Shown: one piece after another, positions 36,164-44,402 of the stretch
Layout: every line of letters starts with the position of its first letter
How positions within the stretch are numbered: the stretch's first letter is position 1
DNA from: Autumnicola sp041679265
GTDB lineage: Bacteria; Bacteroidota; Bacteroidia; Flavobacteriales; Flavobacteriaceae
DNA length: 64,000 bases
Direction of reading: 5' to 3'
NCBI RefSeq assembly: GCF_041679265.1
Contig: NZ_JBGFSM010000014.1
Coordinates: 62,001-126,000, forward strand
Program-made: the position numbers and the translations under genes
Notes under the pieces: model-generated
What the model saw: the letters and a program-made list of their open reading frames with translations, nothing else
Databases searched by the model: none
Told to the model about the DNA's origin: nothing

Positions 36164-37435
36164 CTAAAGTTTAATGGTTTGTTTCCTATCCGGTCCTACG
36201 GAAGCAATTGAAACAGGAACCTGTAATTCTTTTTCAAGAAACTTTACATATTCATTGAATTCTTCAGGCAGTTCTGAAGCTTCTGTCATTTTAGTCAAAT
36301 CTGCCGCCCAGCCTTTCATTTCAGTATAAACGGGGGTCACATTTTCAGCTTCAATATTAAAAGGGAGGTGTTTAATTTCTTCGCCTCTGTAGTTATAGGC
36401 AGTGCAAATTTTAAGGGTCTCGAATCCGCTCAATACATCTCCTTTCATCATGATAAGCTGCGTGATACCATTTACCTGTACGGCATATTTTAATGCCACA
36501 AGGTCAAGCCATCCGCATCTTCTTGGCCTTCCGGTTGTGGCACCAAATTCATTGCCCACACGCCCCATGGTTTTACCATCTTCATCAAAAAGTTCAGTAG
36601 GGAAAGGGCCACTGCCCACCCTGGTGGTGTAAGCTTTAAAAATTCCAAAGGCTTCTCCTATTTGTCGCGGTGCCACTCCAAGACCTGTGCAGGCACCGGC
36701 TGCAGTGGTGTTTGATGAAGTAACAAAAGGATATGTTCCAAAATCTATATCCAGTAACGAACCCTGTGCACCTTCAGCTAAAATAGTTTTACCTTCTGCC
36801 TGCGCTCTTTGAAGATAGTCTTCACTGTCTATAAAGGTTAATTCTTTCAACACTTTTACAGAATCAAAGAATTCCTTTTCCAGTTCAGCAAGATTATATT
36901 GAACATCTACGTTATAGAATTCAATCATTTTTTCATGCTTATTGGCTAAGGACCGATATTTATCTTCCCAGTCATCCAGTTCCAGGTCTCCCACCCTTAA
37001 ACCGTTTCTTCCGGTTTTATCCATATAAGTAGGGCCAATTCCTTTAAGGGTAGAGCCAATTTTGGCTTTTCCTTTGGAAGCTTCAGAAGCTGCATCTAAA
37101 AGGCGGTGGGTAGGCAGTATAATATGTGCCTTTCTGGAAATTAGCAGGTTGGTTTTATAATCAACTTTATGCTTATCCAGGTTTTTTAATTCTTTATTAA
37201 AGATAACGGGATCAATAACCACCCCGTTTCCAACAAGATTAATAGTGCCGGGATGAAAGATTCCTGATGGAATTGTGTGTAGCACATGTTTTTGACCATC
37301 AAATTCCAAAGTATGGCCGGCATTTGGCCCTCCCTGGAATCTCGCTATAATATCATATTTTGAAGTGAATACATCAACAATTTTTCCTTTTCCTTCGTCG
37401 CCCCACTGGAGCCCGAGAAGTAAATCTACCGCCAT
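36164..37435 (-). CDS. purA: Adenylosuccinate synthase
   Basis: A 423-residue PurA that joins IMP and aspartate with GTP to give adenylosuccinate, the first committed step to AMP. The GTP loop GDEGKGK is at 12-18 and the GPTYMDKTGRNGLRVGDL segment is intact. Its ATG directly follows the fur stop, in the run relA/spoT, fur, purA. PurA is a known target of ppGpp in other bacteria. Confidence 0.97.
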   Translation of the reverse strand: MAVDLLLGLQWGDEGKGKIVDVFTSKYDIIARFQGGPNAGHTLEFDGQKHVLHTIPSGIFHPGTINLVGNGVVIDPVIFNKELKNLDKHKVDYKTNLLISRKAHIILPTHRLLDAASEASKGKAKIGSTLKGIGPTYMDKTGRNGLRVGDLELDDWEDKYRSLANKHEKMIEFYNVDVQYNLAELEKEFFDSVKVLKELTFIDSEDYLQRAQAEGKTILAEGAQGSLLDIDFGTYPFVTSSNTTAAGACTGLGVAPRQIGEAFGIFKAYTTRVGSGPFPTELFDEDGKTMGRVGNEFGATTGRPRRCGWLDLVALKYAVQVNGITQLIMMKGDVLSGFETLKICTAYNYRGEEIKHLPFNIEAENVTPVYTEMKGWAADLTKMTEASELPEEFNEYVKFLEKELQVPVSIASVGPDRKQTIKL

Positions 37436-37903
37436 TTAATTTGGGTTATTGGGTTCTTCTTTTTTGTTGCCGTAAAAATATAAAGAATGTTTGGTAATCT
37501 CTATATCAAAAACCTCTTCTATGGTTTTTTTAATGGACTGTATGCGGGGATCGCAGAATTCTATTACTTCTCCGGAATCTGTAAGAATAATATGGTCGTG
37601 ATTCCTGTCGAAATAAGATTTTTCGTACTGGGCCTGGTTTTGGCCAAACTGGTGCTTTCTTACCAGTCCGCAACCCAGCAGTAATTCTATAGTATTGTAG
37701 AGGGTGGCGCGGCTTACCCGGTATTTCTTATTCTTCATTTTAATATAAAGCGACTCTATATCAAAATGATCGTCATTGTTATAAATTTCCTGGAGTATAG
37801 CAAAACGTTCAGGTGTCTTTCTATGCCCTTTATCTTCCAGGTACTTGGTAAATACGTTTTTCACGACCGCCTGGTCGTTTTTATTTACAACTTTTTTACT
37901 CAT
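37436..37903 (-). CDS. Fur family transcription regulator
   Basis: A 155-residue Fur-superfamily regulator: winged-helix DNA-binding part (about 10-85, including RVSRATLYNTIELL) and a dimer domain with NHDHIIL, the usual His-Asp-His metal site. It lacks the C-x-x-C pairs that hold the structural zinc in typical Fur (only Cys in GCGLV and EFCDP), so metal binding may differ. It may sense iron, zinc, manganese or peroxide. It sits between relA/spoT and purA. Confidence 0.9.
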   Translation of the reverse strand: MSKKVVNKNDQAVVKNVFTKYLEDKGHRKTPERFAILQEIYNNDDHFDIESLYIKMKNKKYRVSRATLYNTIELLLGCGLVRKHQFGQNQAQYEKSYFDRNHDHIILTDSGEVIEFCDPRIQSIKKTIEEVFDIEITKHSLYFYGNKKEEPNNPN

Positions 37904-37933
37904 AATTCTTCCTCCAAAAACAAATGTATAGGA

Positions 37934-40147
37934 TTATTCACGGGTAACCTTATCTATGCCGTTAATTTTTTTGAGCCGGTTAATGATCGTGTTAAGAATG
38001 GAGTTATTTTTTACCACAAGTGTAATTCTGCCACTAAAAATACCATCTGAACTTTCAAAATTGATATTTTTCATGTTCACGTTCATGTTGCTGGAAATCT
38101 CTTTGGTGATTTCGCTTACCAGGCCAAGGTTATCAATCCCGGTTAATCTTATCACCGCTTTAAAATCCTGCTGGGAGCTGTCTATCCATTTTGCCGGGAT
38201 AATTCTGTAGGCATAATTGCTCTGCAGCTGGATGGCATTGGGGCAGTCTTTTTTATGCACTTTAATCCCGTCACTCACCGTTACAAAACCAAAAACATTG
38301 TCTCCGGGAATGGGATTGCAGCAGCTGGCCAGTTTATAGTCCAAAGTTTCATCCTGGTCTTTTCCAAAAACAAGCTGATCATACTTCGCAGTAATTTCAT
38401 CTTTGTTAAGGTCTTCAGCAATAACAGGCTTTTTGATCTTGCTTTTTATGTAGCTCACAAGAGCGTTGCTTCTGGAAGAGGCAAATTCCTTAATTTTTTG
38501 ATTGTCTATTTTCCCTATTCCCACACGATAGAATAGATCCAGGCTGGTTTTAAGATTGAAAAAAACCACCAGCTCATTAATGGTTTTTTCATTGAAAGCG
38601 ATCTTTTGTGATTTTAGTTTCCTGTTAAGGATTGCTTTTCCTTCTTCTGCAATCTCTTTTTTCTCATCCTTAAGGGAAGATTTTATTTTGGCGCGTGCCC
38701 TGGCGGTATTGGCGTAATCCAGCCAGTTAATATTAGGCTTGGCATTTTCAGAAGTAATTATTTCTACCTGATCCCCGCTTTTGAGTTCATGACTTAGCGG
38801 CACGAGCTTATTGTTAACCCTGGCTCCACGAGTGTGGCTGCCAACTTCAGTATGAATACTAAAAGCAAAATCTAAGGGCGTAGCGCCTTTAGGCAGGGAT
38901 TTTAAATCTCCCTGCGGGGTGAAAACAAAGATTTCCTTGGCATAAAGGTTCAGTTTAAACTGTTCCACGAAATCCACCGCGTTTACTTCGGGATTTTCCA
39001 GGGCTTCCTGCAAGCGGTTCAGCCATTCTTCAATTCCCTGGTCTTCCTGCACATTTCCCTGTTTGTATTTATAATGAGCCGCATATCCTTTTTCAGCAAT
39101 TTCATTCATGCGTTCACTCCTTATCTGTACCTCAACCCAACGCCCTTTAGGACCCATCACGGTAATATGCAGGGCTTCATACCCGGTAGATTTAGGCGAG
39201 GAAATCCAGTCCCTTAAGCGGGTGGGATTTGGGCGAAAGTGATCTGTGACAATAGAGTAAATCTTCCAGGCAAAGAATTTCTCATCGTTTGGGCTGCTTT
39301 TGTAGATAATCCTGATGGCGAATTTATCATAAACCTCATCAAAACTTACGTTTTGCTTCTGCATCTTCCGGTGAATGGAAAATATAGATTTTGGCCGGCC
39401 TTTTATTTCGTATTTAAAGTCTTCCTTCTGAAGGGAATCTTCTATAACCTTTGTAAACTCCTTAATATAAGCATCCTGTTCTTCTTTGCTTTCCTTGATT
39501 TTGGTAAGGATGTCCTGGTAAACTTCCGGCTCGGTGTATTTCAGGCCAAGGTCCTCCAGTTCAGTTTTAATATTGTAAAGCCCAATACGGTGGGCCATAG
39601 GGGCATAAATGTAAAGGGTTTCCGAAGCAATCTTCACCTGCTTGTCTGGCCGCATGGCATCCATGGTTTGCATGTTGTGCAGGCGGTCTGCTATTTTTAT
39701 GATAATCACCCTAATATCGTCATTTAGGGTGAGCAGCATTTTCCTGAAGTTTTCGGCCTGCAGGGAAACATCCTTATCTTTTTTAAGGCTGGAAATTTTG
39801 GTAAGGCCATCAACAATTTTAGCCACGGTCTCGCCAAACATATTATTGATGTCCTCCAGGGTGTAAGGAGTATCTTCCACCACATCGTGCAAAAGTGCCG
39901 CAGCAATGGAAGTTGCGTCAAGGCCAATTTCTGAAGCCACTATTTTTGCGACCGCGATTGGGTGGAAAATATAGGCCTCGCCAGATTTACGCCGCTGGTC
40001 TTTATGCGCGTCCACGGCCGTATCAAAAGCAGAACGAATGAGTTTTTTATCCTCATCGGTAAGGGTTTGGTAACTTATACGCAGGAGCTCCTTGTACTGC
40101 CTTGCAATATCCTTGTTCTCCTTCCTGATTGCCGCTTCTGTCATCAT
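37934..40147 (-). CDS. Bifunctional (p)ppGpp synthetase/hydrolase RelA/SpoT
   Basis: A 737-residue Rel protein. Order: HD hydrolase (about 45-200, with HDVVED, H87 and D88), synthetase (about 240-350, with GRPKSIFSIHRKM), TGS (about 400-465, FVFTPQGDLKSLP), then helical and ACT (about 660-735). The HD motif is whole, so both making and breaking ppGpp are likely. It starts at ATGATG (40147 or 40144) and heads the run with fur and purA. Confidence 0.95.
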   Translation of the reverse strand: MMTEAAIRKENKDIARQYKELLRISYQTLTDEDKKLIRSAFDTAVDAHKDQRRKSGEAYIFHPIAVAKIVASEIGLDATSIAAALLHDVVEDTPYTLEDINNMFGETVAKIVDGLTKISSLKKDKDVSLQAENFRKMLLTLNDDIRVIIIKIADRLHNMQTMDAMRPDKQVKIASETLYIYAPMAHRIGLYNIKTELEDLGLKYTEPEVYQDILTKIKESKEEQDAYIKEFTKVIEDSLQKEDFKYEIKGRPKSIFSIHRKMQKQNVSFDEVYDKFAIRIIYKSSPNDEKFFAWKIYSIVTDHFRPNPTRLRDWISSPKSTGYEALHITVMGPKGRWVEVQIRSERMNEIAEKGYAAHYKYKQGNVQEDQGIEEWLNRLQEALENPEVNAVDFVEQFKLNLYAKEIFVFTPQGDLKSLPKGATPLDFAFSIHTEVGSHTRGARVNNKLVPLSHELKSGDQVEIITSENAKPNINWLDYANTARARAKIKSSLKDEKKEIAEEGKAILNRKLKSQKIAFNEKTINELVVFFNLKTSLDLFYRVGIGKIDNQKIKEFASSRSNALVSYIKSKIKKPVIAEDLNKDEITAKYDQLVFGKDQDETLDYKLASCCNPIPGDNVFGFVTVSDGIKVHKKDCPNAIQLQSNYAYRIIPAKWIDSSQQDFKAVIRLTGIDNLGLVSEITKEISSNMNVNMKNINFESSDGIFSGRITLVVKNNSILNTIINRLKKINGIDKVTRE

Positions 40148-40182
40148 TTTTTAAAAATACAATTAAGATTATAAAGAAACAA

Positions 40183-41421
40183 CTACTCCAGCCCTCTTAG
40201 ATTCCTGTATCGCTGCAATAGCGTAGGGTGGGAATAGTGCACTTTTACATAGGCTTTATGGGGAGTAAGGTTGCTAAGGCTGTTTTTGGACAGTTTTTTA
40301 AGGCTGGAAACCAGGAAATTCCCGTTGTAGGTATTCCGTGCAAAATCATCAGCCTGATATTCAAATTTTCGGGATAAATAATTCATTATAAAACCTGTTA
40401 ATTCTGAAATGGGGCTGTATAAAATCCCGAAGGCTACGAGGCCAATATGAAAACTCGCATTTTCCACTCCCAATGCCGCCGAAAGTTGAGGGCTTCCCAC
40501 AAAAAGGGACAGCAGCCAAAGCGTAAATCCCGTAGTTAAAATTGAAGCAGCCATATTCACAATTATATGGTTCTTTTTGTAGTGCCCCACTTCATGGGCG
40601 AGCACGGCCACTATTTCTTCCTCTTCAAGATCATTAACCAGGGTGTCATAAAGCGTGATTCGCTTTTCACTTCCAAAACCGGAAAAATATGCGTTGGCTT
40701 TGGTACTTCTTTTAGAACCGTCTATTACAAAAATATTGTCCAGGGTAAAGCCAACACTTTGGGCATATTCTTCAATTTTGGTACGAAGAGAGCCTTCCTG
40801 TAGCGGAGTTTGTTTGTTAAATAGCGGCACGATTAGTTTTGCATAAAACATATTCATGAAAATGGCAAAAACCGCCACCAGAATCCAGGCGTACCACCAG
40901 AAGTTATCCCCGGCAAACTGGTAAAACCAGATGATGAGGGCAAGAATCCCACCGCCAATAATGGCCGTCATAAGCCATCCTTTAAGCTTATCCAGAAGAA
41001 ATGTTTTTTTTGAAGTTTTATTAAAGCCATATTTTTCCTCGATCACAAAAGTGCTGTACCAGGAAAAAGGCAACATTAATATGTCGCTTCCAAACATTAT
41101 AATTCCGAAGAAAATAAGCGCGATAAGAATAGCATTATCGCTAATGCTCCTGGCAATTTCGTTTACAAAGGCAAACCCGCCAAAAATGATAAAAGCCAGC
41201 GTAAGCAGGACTGAAAATGTTGAAGTAATTAATCCGAATTTATAGCGCTCCTTTTTATAGCGCTGGGATTTTTCATACTCTTCAGCATTGTAAACATCGT
41301 CCAGCTCTTTGGGAACAGGATCATCAAAATGCCGCGCGTTAAGCGTGTCCAGGATTTTATCAAAAATAAAGTCGATAATAATAATTCCTATAATAATGTA
41401 AAATAGCGCTTCTGAATTCAA
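40183..41421 (-). CDS. M48 family CAAX-protease-like membrane metallopeptidase (Ste24 type)
   Basis: A 412-residue membrane protein of peptidase family M48. The zinc motif HEVGH lies in VLAHEVGHYKKNH (about 275-288), and several membrane helices flank it, as in Ste24/HtpX-like enzymes. It probably cuts membrane proteins or peptides. TTG at 41421 is the only start, since a stop lies upstream. The 7-base repeat begins 40 bases before it. Confidence 0.9.
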   Translation of the reverse strand: MNSEALFYIIIGIIIIDFIFDKILDTLNARHFDDPVPKELDDVYNAEEYEKSQRYKKERYKFGLITSTFSVLLTLAFIIFGGFAFVNEIARSISDNAILIALIFFGIIMFGSDILMLPFSWYSTFVIEEKYGFNKTSKKTFLLDKLKGWLMTAIIGGGILALIIWFYQFAGDNFWWYAWILVAVFAIFMNMFYAKLIVPLFNKQTPLQEGSLRTKIEEYAQSVGFTLDNIFVIDGSKRSTKANAYFSGFGSEKRITLYDTLVNDLEEEEIVAVLAHEVGHYKKNHIIVNMAASILTTGFTLWLLSLFVGSPQLSAALGVENASFHIGLVAFGILYSPISELTGFIMNYLSRKFEYQADDFARNTYNGNFLVSSLKKLSKNSLSNLTPHKAYVKVHYSHPTLLQRYRNLRGLE

Positions 41422-41460
41422 TTGCTTTTCTTTTTATTTTAAAAACTACATTTTTCCTTT

Positions 41461-41537
41461 CTACAGTCTACAGTCTACAGTCTACAGTCTACAGTCTACA
41501 GTCTACAGTCTACAATCTACAGTCTAATATCTAAAAC
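41461..41537 (+). repeat. 7-base tandem array, unit CTACAGT
   Basis: Seven exact CTACAGT units (41461-41509), then CTACAAT, CTACAGT, CTAATAT and CTAAAAC in phase. The CTA of the ninth to tenth unit is the stop codon (TAG on the minus strand, 41524-41526) of the RNA methyltransferase gene, so the array runs into the coding end. Confidence 0.92.
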
Positions 41538-42333
41538 CTCGTTGCCTTTTCGCCTCAAAAATAAGGATTCCCGCGGCTACCGAAACATTCATGGAATCTA
41601 TTTCTCCATGCATGGGAATAAGAATATTCTGAGTTGAATTTTTCAACCATTCTTCACTTAACCCCGTAGCTTCCGTGCCCACAACTATTGCAGTGCTTTT
41701 AATGAAATCTACTTCAGCATAACTTTTAGAAGACTGTAAAGCGGCAGCATAAATGTTGATATTTTGTCGTTGCAGGAACTCAATAATTTCAGCCGTACTG
41801 CCGGTGGCGATGGTATTTGTAAATATGCAGCCTACGCTAGACCTTATGATGTTAGGATTGTACAAATCGGTTCTGGGATTTGCTATTAAAACCGCGTCTA
41901 CGCCCGCGGCATCTGCCGTCCTTAAAAGCGCTCCAATATTTCCCGGTTTTTCAGGTGCTTCAGCGACTAAAATTAATGGCTTTTCTGAAGAAATTTTCAG
42001 CGATTCCAAAGTGAGGTGTTTGCTTCTGAAAACTGCAATAATTCCCTCTGTGCTTCCGCGATAGGCGATTTTATTATAAACTTCAGAAGAAATCTCAGTG
42101 ATTTCTGAAGGCAAAAGAGCATTTCCTGTTAAAGAAGTAATTTCTTCTGAAGAAAACAGTGGCGGGCAAAAATAGATTTCCTCCAGGGAAAAGCCTCCTT
42201 TTATAGCCAGGCGGGTTTCCCTTATACCTTCCACTAAAAAAACACCTTCTTTTCTCCTGTTACGGGATTTTTCCTGCAACTGAAGCAGGCGTTTTACTGC
42301 CGAATTCTGTAAGCTGCTGATTTTTTTCTGCAT
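41524..42333 (-). CDS. TrmH/SpoU-family RNA 2'-O-methyltransferase
   Basis: A 269-residue SPOUT methyltransferase. An N-terminal L30e-like substrate-binding part (about 1-95) leads to the SpoU domain with APEKPGNIGALLRTADA and VGTEATGLSEEW, then HGEIDSMNVSVAAGILIFE, the three SPOUT motifs. It likely methylates a ribose of rRNA or tRNA. The last three residues are coded by degenerate heptamers. Start ATG at 42333; a TATATTTG box (42338-42345) lies just upstream. Confidence 0.92.
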   Translation of the reverse strand: MQKKISSLQNSAVKRLLQLQEKSRNRRKEGVFLVEGIRETRLAIKGGFSLEEIYFCPPLFSSEEITSLTGNALLPSEITEISSEVYNKIAYRGSTEGIIAVFRSKHLTLESLKISSEKPLILVAEAPEKPGNIGALLRTADAAGVDAVLIANPRTDLYNPNIIRSSVGCIFTNTIATGSTAEIIEFLQRQNINIYAAALQSSKSYAEVDFIKSTAIVVGTEATGLSEEWLKNSTQNILIPMHGEIDSMNVSVAAGILIFEAKRQRGFRY

Positions 42334-42337
42334 GGAA

Positions 42338-42345
42338 CAAATATA
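42338..42345 (-). promoter_or_regulatory. -7 box (TATATTTG) near the RNA methyltransferase start
   Basis: TATATTTG on the minus strand fits TAnnTTTG but lies only 5 bases before the ATG, so a transcript from it would be almost leaderless. No -33 TTG is clear. Confidence 0.35.
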
Positions 42346-42516
42346 CAAACTGTACCACAGTAAAGGTAGCGTTTATGATGCCGGAATTAATTTGTGGGGG
42401 CATTTTTCAAAGCTATTGCTTATTTTTTGATCAAACTGATTCACAGTATTTTAAAAGATAAAATTTTAAAATCTGAAGCCTAAAATTTGTAATTTGTAAA
42501 ATAAATTGGGGCAATT

Positions 42517-42951
42517 ATGAGAAATAACAAAAAAGAGAGGGTTTTACACTTAAAAAATGCTGCCGCAGTGATCACTTGTTTTATGGCCGCTTTGCTACTT
42601 ACCGGCTGTTCACAAAAAATTACTTTCCCAGGATCTAAAGTAATCCCGGCGGCAGAGGCAAAGCTTAATGTAGATAAGAACAGCAATGATAACTATAAGC
42701 TGGAGCTAAGAATAAAGAATATCGCAGATCCTGAAAGGCTTAGCCCTTCCAGAAAATATTATATTGTCTGGATGGAGACCAGGAAAAACGGCACCATTAA
42801 AATGGGCAATTTGAATGTAAACCGAAAAAACCAGGCAGAGCTGGATTATTCCACCCCTTATAAGCCTGAACGGGTTTTTATTACCGCAGAAAATAATCAG
42901 AATACTTCCAGCCCTTCCAGAAAGGTGGTACTTAATTCAGGAAAAATCTGA
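42517..42951 (+). CDS. Small lipoprotein of unknown function
   Basis: A 144-residue product: basic start, hydrophobic stretch and lipobox LTGC (Cys30), then a single beta-rich domain (KLELRIKNIADPERL, YIVWMETRKNG). It looks like a small exported Ig-like or beta-sandwich domain. No family is recognised. Confidence 0.7.
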   Translation: MRNNKKERVLHLKNAAAVITCFMAALLLTGCSQKITFPGSKVIPAAEAKLNVDKNSNDNYKLELRIKNIADPERLSPSRKYYIVWMETRKNGTIKMGNLNVNRKNQAELDYSTPYKPERVFITAENNQNTSSPSRKVVLNSGKI

Positions 42952-43072
42952 TAGTAAGGATTCATGGAAAAAAAGCAGCCCGGAATATTCTAAGCTTTGC
43001 TCCAGGGATGCAATCCAGGAAAAATTGCATTTGTGTTCCCAGAGAAAAAAGAATATGCCAGGCTGTTCTTTA

Positions 43073-44392
43073 TTATTTTGAAGATTCCTGCTGGTCTTCG
43101 TATTTGTTCATATAACGATGCCAAAGCTCGGTTTGATGAGTTTCCAGGCTTACATCCCGGCCCTGGATAAATGCATGGCTCAGGATATTGGTTCTCATAT
43201 CCAGTGCATCCCCTTCAGAAATAAAAAGGGTGGCATCCTTTCCTTTTTCCAGGGTGCCCGCTGTTTGGTCTATTCCCAAAATTTTGGCGTTATTAGAAGT
43301 AATGAGTTTTAATGCCTCCTCCTTATCCAAACCAAATGCTGCTACGGTGCCCGCATAAAATGGCAAATTACGGGTGCTCATCCTTTCCATGCTGCCGCTG
43401 CTTTCCAGGCCTACCAGTAAACCTTTATCGATTAGTAGTTTTGCCAGTTTGTAGGGCATGTCATAGTCTTCATCCTCTTCTTCAGGAGTACGGTGTGGGC
43501 GGTTTACCAAAATGGAAATATTGTTTTTCTTAAGCTCATCTGCCAAAGGAAGTGCCTGGTTGCCACCTACAATTACCATTTCGTCCAGACCCTGGTCTTT
43601 TTTGAACTGTATCACATCGCTGATTTCTTTCTCTCCGTCTACATGAATAAAGACCTTTTTCTTGCCGTTAAAAACATCTTCCATGGCAGAGTAGGGGAGG
43701 TTTTCAATTTTCCTGTCACCGTTAAGGTAGGCTTTTGCAGCTGCAAAAAAATCTGAAAGTTCAAGAACTTCATTTGGATATTCCTTGTTTTCTTTCATGC
43801 CGCGTTCTTCGCCTTCCCACCAGCGGCCCCTTCTAAAGCTGTCTGGCCAGTTAATGTGGAGGCCGTCATTTTCTTTCATTACGGCATCTTCCCAGTTCCA
43901 GGCATCAAACTGTACAATTGAGGAAGTTCCTGAAATCCTGCCACCGCGAGGAGTGATCTGACCAATAAGCACACCGTTTGGACGCATGCTTTCCACCACT
44001 TTACTTTCAGCATTGTAGGCAATAAGGCTACGTACATTGGGTAGCATGCTGCCAATTTCATCTTCGTCGTCACTGGCCTTTACCGCATCAATTTCTACCA
44101 ACCCAAGGGTGGAGTTTGGCGCGATAAATCCCGGGTAAACATGTTTGCCCTTGGCATCGATTATTTTTCCCGGATACTGCATTTTGGTGCTGTTAGCGGG
44201 CATAATCTGGGTGATCTTTCCATCCTTAAAGATAATAAGGCTGTTTTCTATTACCTCGCCGTTTCCAATATGTGCTGTGGCCCCAACAATAGTTACCGGC
44301 TCGGTTTGCTCCGGCGCGGGTGTTTGCTGCGCGCTCAGATTTCCGTAGAAGGAAATAAGCGCTGTAATGAATGTTATTTTTAAAAATTTCAT
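43073..44392 (-). CDS. Amidohydrolase-family protein lacking metal-binding His
   Basis: A 439-residue exported protein with an imidazolonepropionase/dihydroorotase-like fold (IIDAKGKHVYPGFI at 77-90). Where active relatives have H-x-H (next to IDxHxH), it has APNSTLG (91-97). The late Asp motif is also replaced by NLPFYAG. It is probably not a classical metal hydrolase. The signal peptide ends LSAQ. It forms a pair with the larger upstream gene (10-base gap). Confidence 0.8.
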   Translation of the reverse strand: MKFLKITFITALISFYGNLSAQQTPAPEQTEPVTIVGATAHIGNGEVIENSLIIFKDGKITQIMPANSTKMQYPGKIIDAKGKHVYPGFIAPNSTLGLVEIDAVKASDDEDEIGSMLPNVRSLIAYNAESKVVESMRPNGVLIGQITPRGGRISGTSSIVQFDAWNWEDAVMKENDGLHINWPDSFRRGRWWEGEERGMKENKEYPNEVLELSDFFAAAKAYLNGDRKIENLPYSAMEDVFNGKKKVFIHVDGEKEISDVIQFKKDQGLDEMVIVGGNQALPLADELKKNNISILVNRPHRTPEEEDEDYDMPYKLAKLLIDKGLLVGLESSGSMERMSTRNLPFYAGTVAAFGLDKEEALKLITSNNAKILGIDQTAGTLEKGKDATLFISEGDALDMRTNILSHAFIQGRDVSLETHQTELWHRYMNKYEDQQESSK

Positions 44393-44402
44393 TTCTTAAA
44401 TT

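Noticed and set aside
37934..40147. Toxin-type small alarmone synthetase or phage defence role for the Rel gene
   Set aside because: Full-length domain order and an intact HD site fit a normal housekeeping RelA/SpoT enzyme.
41461..41537. CRISPR array
   Set aside because: Units are 7 bases with no unique spacers, and no cas genes are in the window.
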